DNA of 64,000 bases from positions 558,001 through 622,000 of the forward strand of contig NZ_SBIP01000004.1 in assembly GCF_004053875.1 (NCBI RefSeq), given 5' to 3'. Position numbers and translations under genes: made by a program. Position 1 is the first letter of the stretch. Each line of letters starts with the position of its first letter. The notes under the pieces are model-generated. The model was not told where the DNA came from. It saw nothing but the letters and a program-made list of their open reading frames with translations, and made no database searches. Source of the stretch: Neorhizobium lilium. GTDB taxonomy: Bacteria > Pseudomonadota > Alphaproteobacteria > Rhizobiales > Rhizobiaceae. Below are positions 61,687 to 64,000 of this stretch, piece after piece.

Positions 61687-64000
61687 TCAGCCTGCCCCCA
61701 CCTCTTCACCACGCTGCCGGAGATGTTCGTAGAGCTGGCCTGGGCCGAGAAGCACATCTTTCAATCCCTCACGAACCCTCTCGGAATCCAACGCCTGTTT
61801 GCTCATCGTCTGATGCGCGGCAAACGCATCCATAATGGCATCCATGATTGCGTTCTTGAGGTCTGGAGAGTTCGAGAACTGCTCCTTGGTGTTGTTCTCT
61901 GCCTGTTGCACCAACGTTTCCGATTGGAGGAGCTTTCCCTTCAGGACATTGTTTACGTAGATCAAGCGGTCGTCGTCGGTGATGTCGCCTTGGAAGAGGT
62001 CGTTCACCTTCGCAACTATTGCCGCTAGGAGGGCCTTCTCCTTCTCCTGTACAGAGCCCGATCCTGTTTCGGACAGAGCCGGCAACAGCGGTTTGTCGCC
62101 GTCTCCCAATACAAGAATCCGTTTGCCTTGGTTCTTCAAATTGTGATGGGTCAGGACCACCTTTGACAGGTCGATGCCTTCGCGCTCGCGGCCAAATTCC
62201 AGAAGAGGAACAAGGCGACGATAGAAGATGGACCGGGCCTCAATCGCCGTATTACCGTAGTCGAATATTTGGGAAAGGAAGGAATACAGCCGCTGGTAGG
62301 CCTGCATGTCACCCTTGAAGAGGACAAGGACCTCCATCTCCTCATGGGCCTCTTTCGCGGCGGTATCGTTTCCCAATGCCAGCGCTGCCTGAAAACGGTC
62401 CAAAGCCTGCTTGTATTTTTTCAAGACCCGATCGGCGACCGGCTCCAGAGCCGCAACCAAATCCCCCTGCTTCGATGAAGGGTTCATTTCGACGGCGACA
62501 ATACGATTGACCTCGAAGTCGTCGTAAAACCCTTGGGCGTCGAGTTTGGCGCGTAGGTCAAAAACCAGGTTCGGATCGGATGAAGCCTCAAGCTCCGCTG
62601 TCTCGAAATAGGTCTTGAACGCCTTGAGGATTTCCTCTGAGCTGTTCACGAAGTCCACGATATAGGTGGTCTCCTTGCCTGGATAGGCACGGTTGAGGCG
62701 GGAAAGCGTCTGCACGGCCTGGATGCCAGCAAGACGCCGATCCACATACATACCGCACAATAGGGGCTGGTCGAATCCGGTCTGGAATTTGTTGGCAACG
62801 AGAAGGATATGGTAGTCGGGCTGCCTGAAGGTCTCGCGGATATCGCGGCCCCGTAATCCGGGATTCAACGCCTTACTGACCTCGGTGAAAGGCTCGTCAC
62901 CGGATTCCGGGTCTTCCACCTCCCCAGAGAAGGCGACGAGCGTCCCAATGGCGTAGCCTTGGGTCTTTATATATTTCTGGATCGCGAGTTGCCAGCGGAC
63001 GGCTTCCTGTCGGCTCCCGACCACCACCATAGCCTTGGCCCTGCTATCAAGCAGAGGAGCGACGTTCTCCCTAAAATGCTCCACGACAACTTCGACCTTC
63101 TGGCTGATATTGTACGGGTGAAGCCGCACCCAGCGCATAATGCCCTTGAGCGCAGCGGAACGCTCAACCTCCCTGTCCTCCATCTCTCTGCCCTCGTGGG
63201 CGAGTTTAAAGGCCAGGTTATAAGGCGTGTAGTTGCGCAGAACGTCGAGAATGAAGCCCTCCTCAATCGCCTGCCGCATGGAATAGACATGAAATGGCTC
63301 CGGCAGGTTTCCCGGACCTTTTGGTTGACCGGGATCAGGCAGCCGTCCGAACAGTTCCATCGTCTTCGATTTGGGCGTGGCGGTGAACGCGATATAGGTG
63401 ATGCCGGTGTCGTTCGCCCGTGCGGCCATCTGTGCAGCCAACATGTCTTCGGCGGTGATTTCTCCGCCGTCCGCGAGGTCTTTCAATTCCTCCGCCGACA
63501 GGAGTTCTTTCAGCTTAGACGCAGCCTCGCCCGTCTGTGAGCTATGGGCCTCGTCGGCGATTACGGCAAAGCGTTTTCCCTCGGTCGCGGCCATGTCGCG
63601 AACCGCTTTGAGAGCGAACGGAAAGGTTTGAATGGTGCAAACGATAATCTTCTTCCCGCCCGCGAGGGCATCAGCAAGCTCGCCGCTCTTACTCGTTGCG
63701 TCCCCCTTGATAACCGCGACGACACCCGTATTGCGCTGGAAATCGAAGATTGCTTCCTGAAGCTGGGTATCGATGACGTTGCGATCGGAGACAACGATAA
63801 CGCTGCCGAAGACCTTATTATGCGCGGCATCATGAAGGTCGGCGAGGAAATGTGCCGACCAGGCGATGGAGTTTGTTTTTCCCGAGCCGGCGGAGTGTTG
63901 GATCAAGAACCTGCCGCCTACTCCCTCTTCCAGTATTGCGCCTTGAAGCTTTCTAGTGGCATCGAGCTGGTGGTAGCGGGGAAAAATGATATCAGCGATT
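61687..64000 (-). CDS. hsdR: Type I restriction enzyme R subunit, C-terminal part (5' end outside window)
   Basis: The frame is open to the window edge and gives about 771 residues. It has helicase motif I HSAGSGKTNSIAWSAHFL, motif II ADEAHSSQTG, motif III YIAFTATPKSKTMELFG, and motif VI QTLSRLNRAYPGKE, followed by a helical C-terminal region that binds the methylase subunits. HsdR translocates DNA and cuts foreign DNA. The N-terminal nuclease domain and hsdM/hsdS should lie beyond 64000. It is preceded by a tRNA-Ser remnant, so it is probably in an integrated island. Confidence 0.93.
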   Translation of the reverse strand, partial: IADIIFPRYHQLDATRKLQGAILEEGVGGRFLIQHSAGSGKTNSIAWSAHFLADLHDAAHNKVFGSVIVVSDRNVIDTQLQEAIFDFQRNTGVVAVIKGDATSKSGELADALAGGKKIIVCTIQTFPFALKAVRDMAATEGKRFAVIADEAHSSQTGEAASKLKELLSAEELKDLADGGEITAEDMLAAQMAARANDTGITYIAFTATPKSKTMELFGRLPDPGQPKGPGNLPEPFHVYSMRQAIEEGFILDVLRNYTPYNLAFKLAHEGREMEDREVERSAALKGIMRWVRLHPYNISQKVEVVVEHFRENVAPLLDSRAKAMVVVGSRQEAVRWQLAIQKYIKTQGYAIGTLVAFSGEVEDPESGDEPFTEVSKALNPGLRGRDIRETFRQPDYHILLVANKFQTGFDQPLLCGMYVDRRLAGIQAVQTLSRLNRAYPGKETTYIVDFVNSSEEILKAFKTYFETAELEASSDPNLVFDLRAKLDAQGFYDDFEVNRIVAVEMNPSSKQGDLVAALEPVADRVLKKYKQALDRFQAALALGNDTAAKEAHEEMEVLVLFKGDMQAYQRLYSFLSQIFDYGNTAIEARSIFYRRLVPLLEFGREREGIDLSKVVLTHHNLKNQGKRILVLGDGDKPLLPALSETGSGSVQEKEKALLAAIVAKVNDLFQGDITDDDRLIYVNNVLKGKLLQSETLVQQAENNTKEQFSNSPDLKNAIMDAIMDAFAAHQTMSKQALDSERVREGLKDVLLGPGQLYEHLRQRGEEVGAG

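Overview
The window is chromosomal DNA of a member of the Rhizobiales, most likely Rhizobiaceae (Rhizobium, Neorhizobium or Agrobacterium clade). The assignment rests on high GC, two Omp2b/RopA-type porins, the small families GCG_CRPN, TIGR02301 and DUF3563, general-stress (EcfG-type) promoter motifs, a Rhizobiales-type palindromic repeat, and housekeeping gene orders such as lepB-rnc-era-recO. I have no database access, so genus is an inference.

Layout. 1-6.1 kb: end of radA, cvpA, purF with its terminator, an SDR, a DedA membrane protein and cysS. 6.1-10.8 kb: a pair of inverted 45-bp repeats, then a tight run of DUF559 nuclease, two GFA-fold proteins, a prolyl-iminopeptidase-like hydrolase, a third GFA protein and citramalate synthase. 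10.8-24.1 kb: BON protein, RarD, LOG protein, LysM protein, lone receiver, Atm1-type ABC exporter, luciferase-like oxidoreductase, a divergent LysR/SDR-tautomerase unit, and phospholipid synthesis genes psd-pssA. 24.1-31.9 kb: ArgO exporter, SRAP protein, YnfA, a higBA toxin-antitoxin locus whose toxin is frameshifted, Nudix, YgfZ, HD and tyrosine phosphatase genes, and MscS.

31.9-36.8 kb is the most unusual part. A 131-bp inverted-repeat element and a frameshifted IS110-family element abut the 3' end of a kaiC-kaiB-HWE histidine kinase operon. This is a cyanobacterial-clock-like pair without KaiA, coupled to a sensor kinase of a family tied to the alphaproteobacterial general stress response.

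36.9-61.1 kb is largely core: DUF2339, HD, MOSC and EamA proteins; recO; a PAS protein; era-rnc-lepB-acpS; DUF2062; the (p)ppGpp enzyme rsh; rpoZ; a NYN protein; a flippase-like protein; smpB; dapA; a soluble lytic transglycosylase; a small exported protein; and two tandem porins.

From about 61.5 kb the window enters what looks like an integrated island. A 19-bp match to the 3' end of a tRNA-Ser gene is followed by a type I restriction subunit (hsdR) that runs off the end of the window.

Several small stress-type genes (BON protein, 56-aa membrane protein, Ser/Gly-rich exported protein, possibly kaiC and the PAS gene) carry upstream GGAAC-N16/17-GTT motifs, suggesting a shared general stress regulon. 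No intact tRNA, rRNA or CRISPR array was seen.
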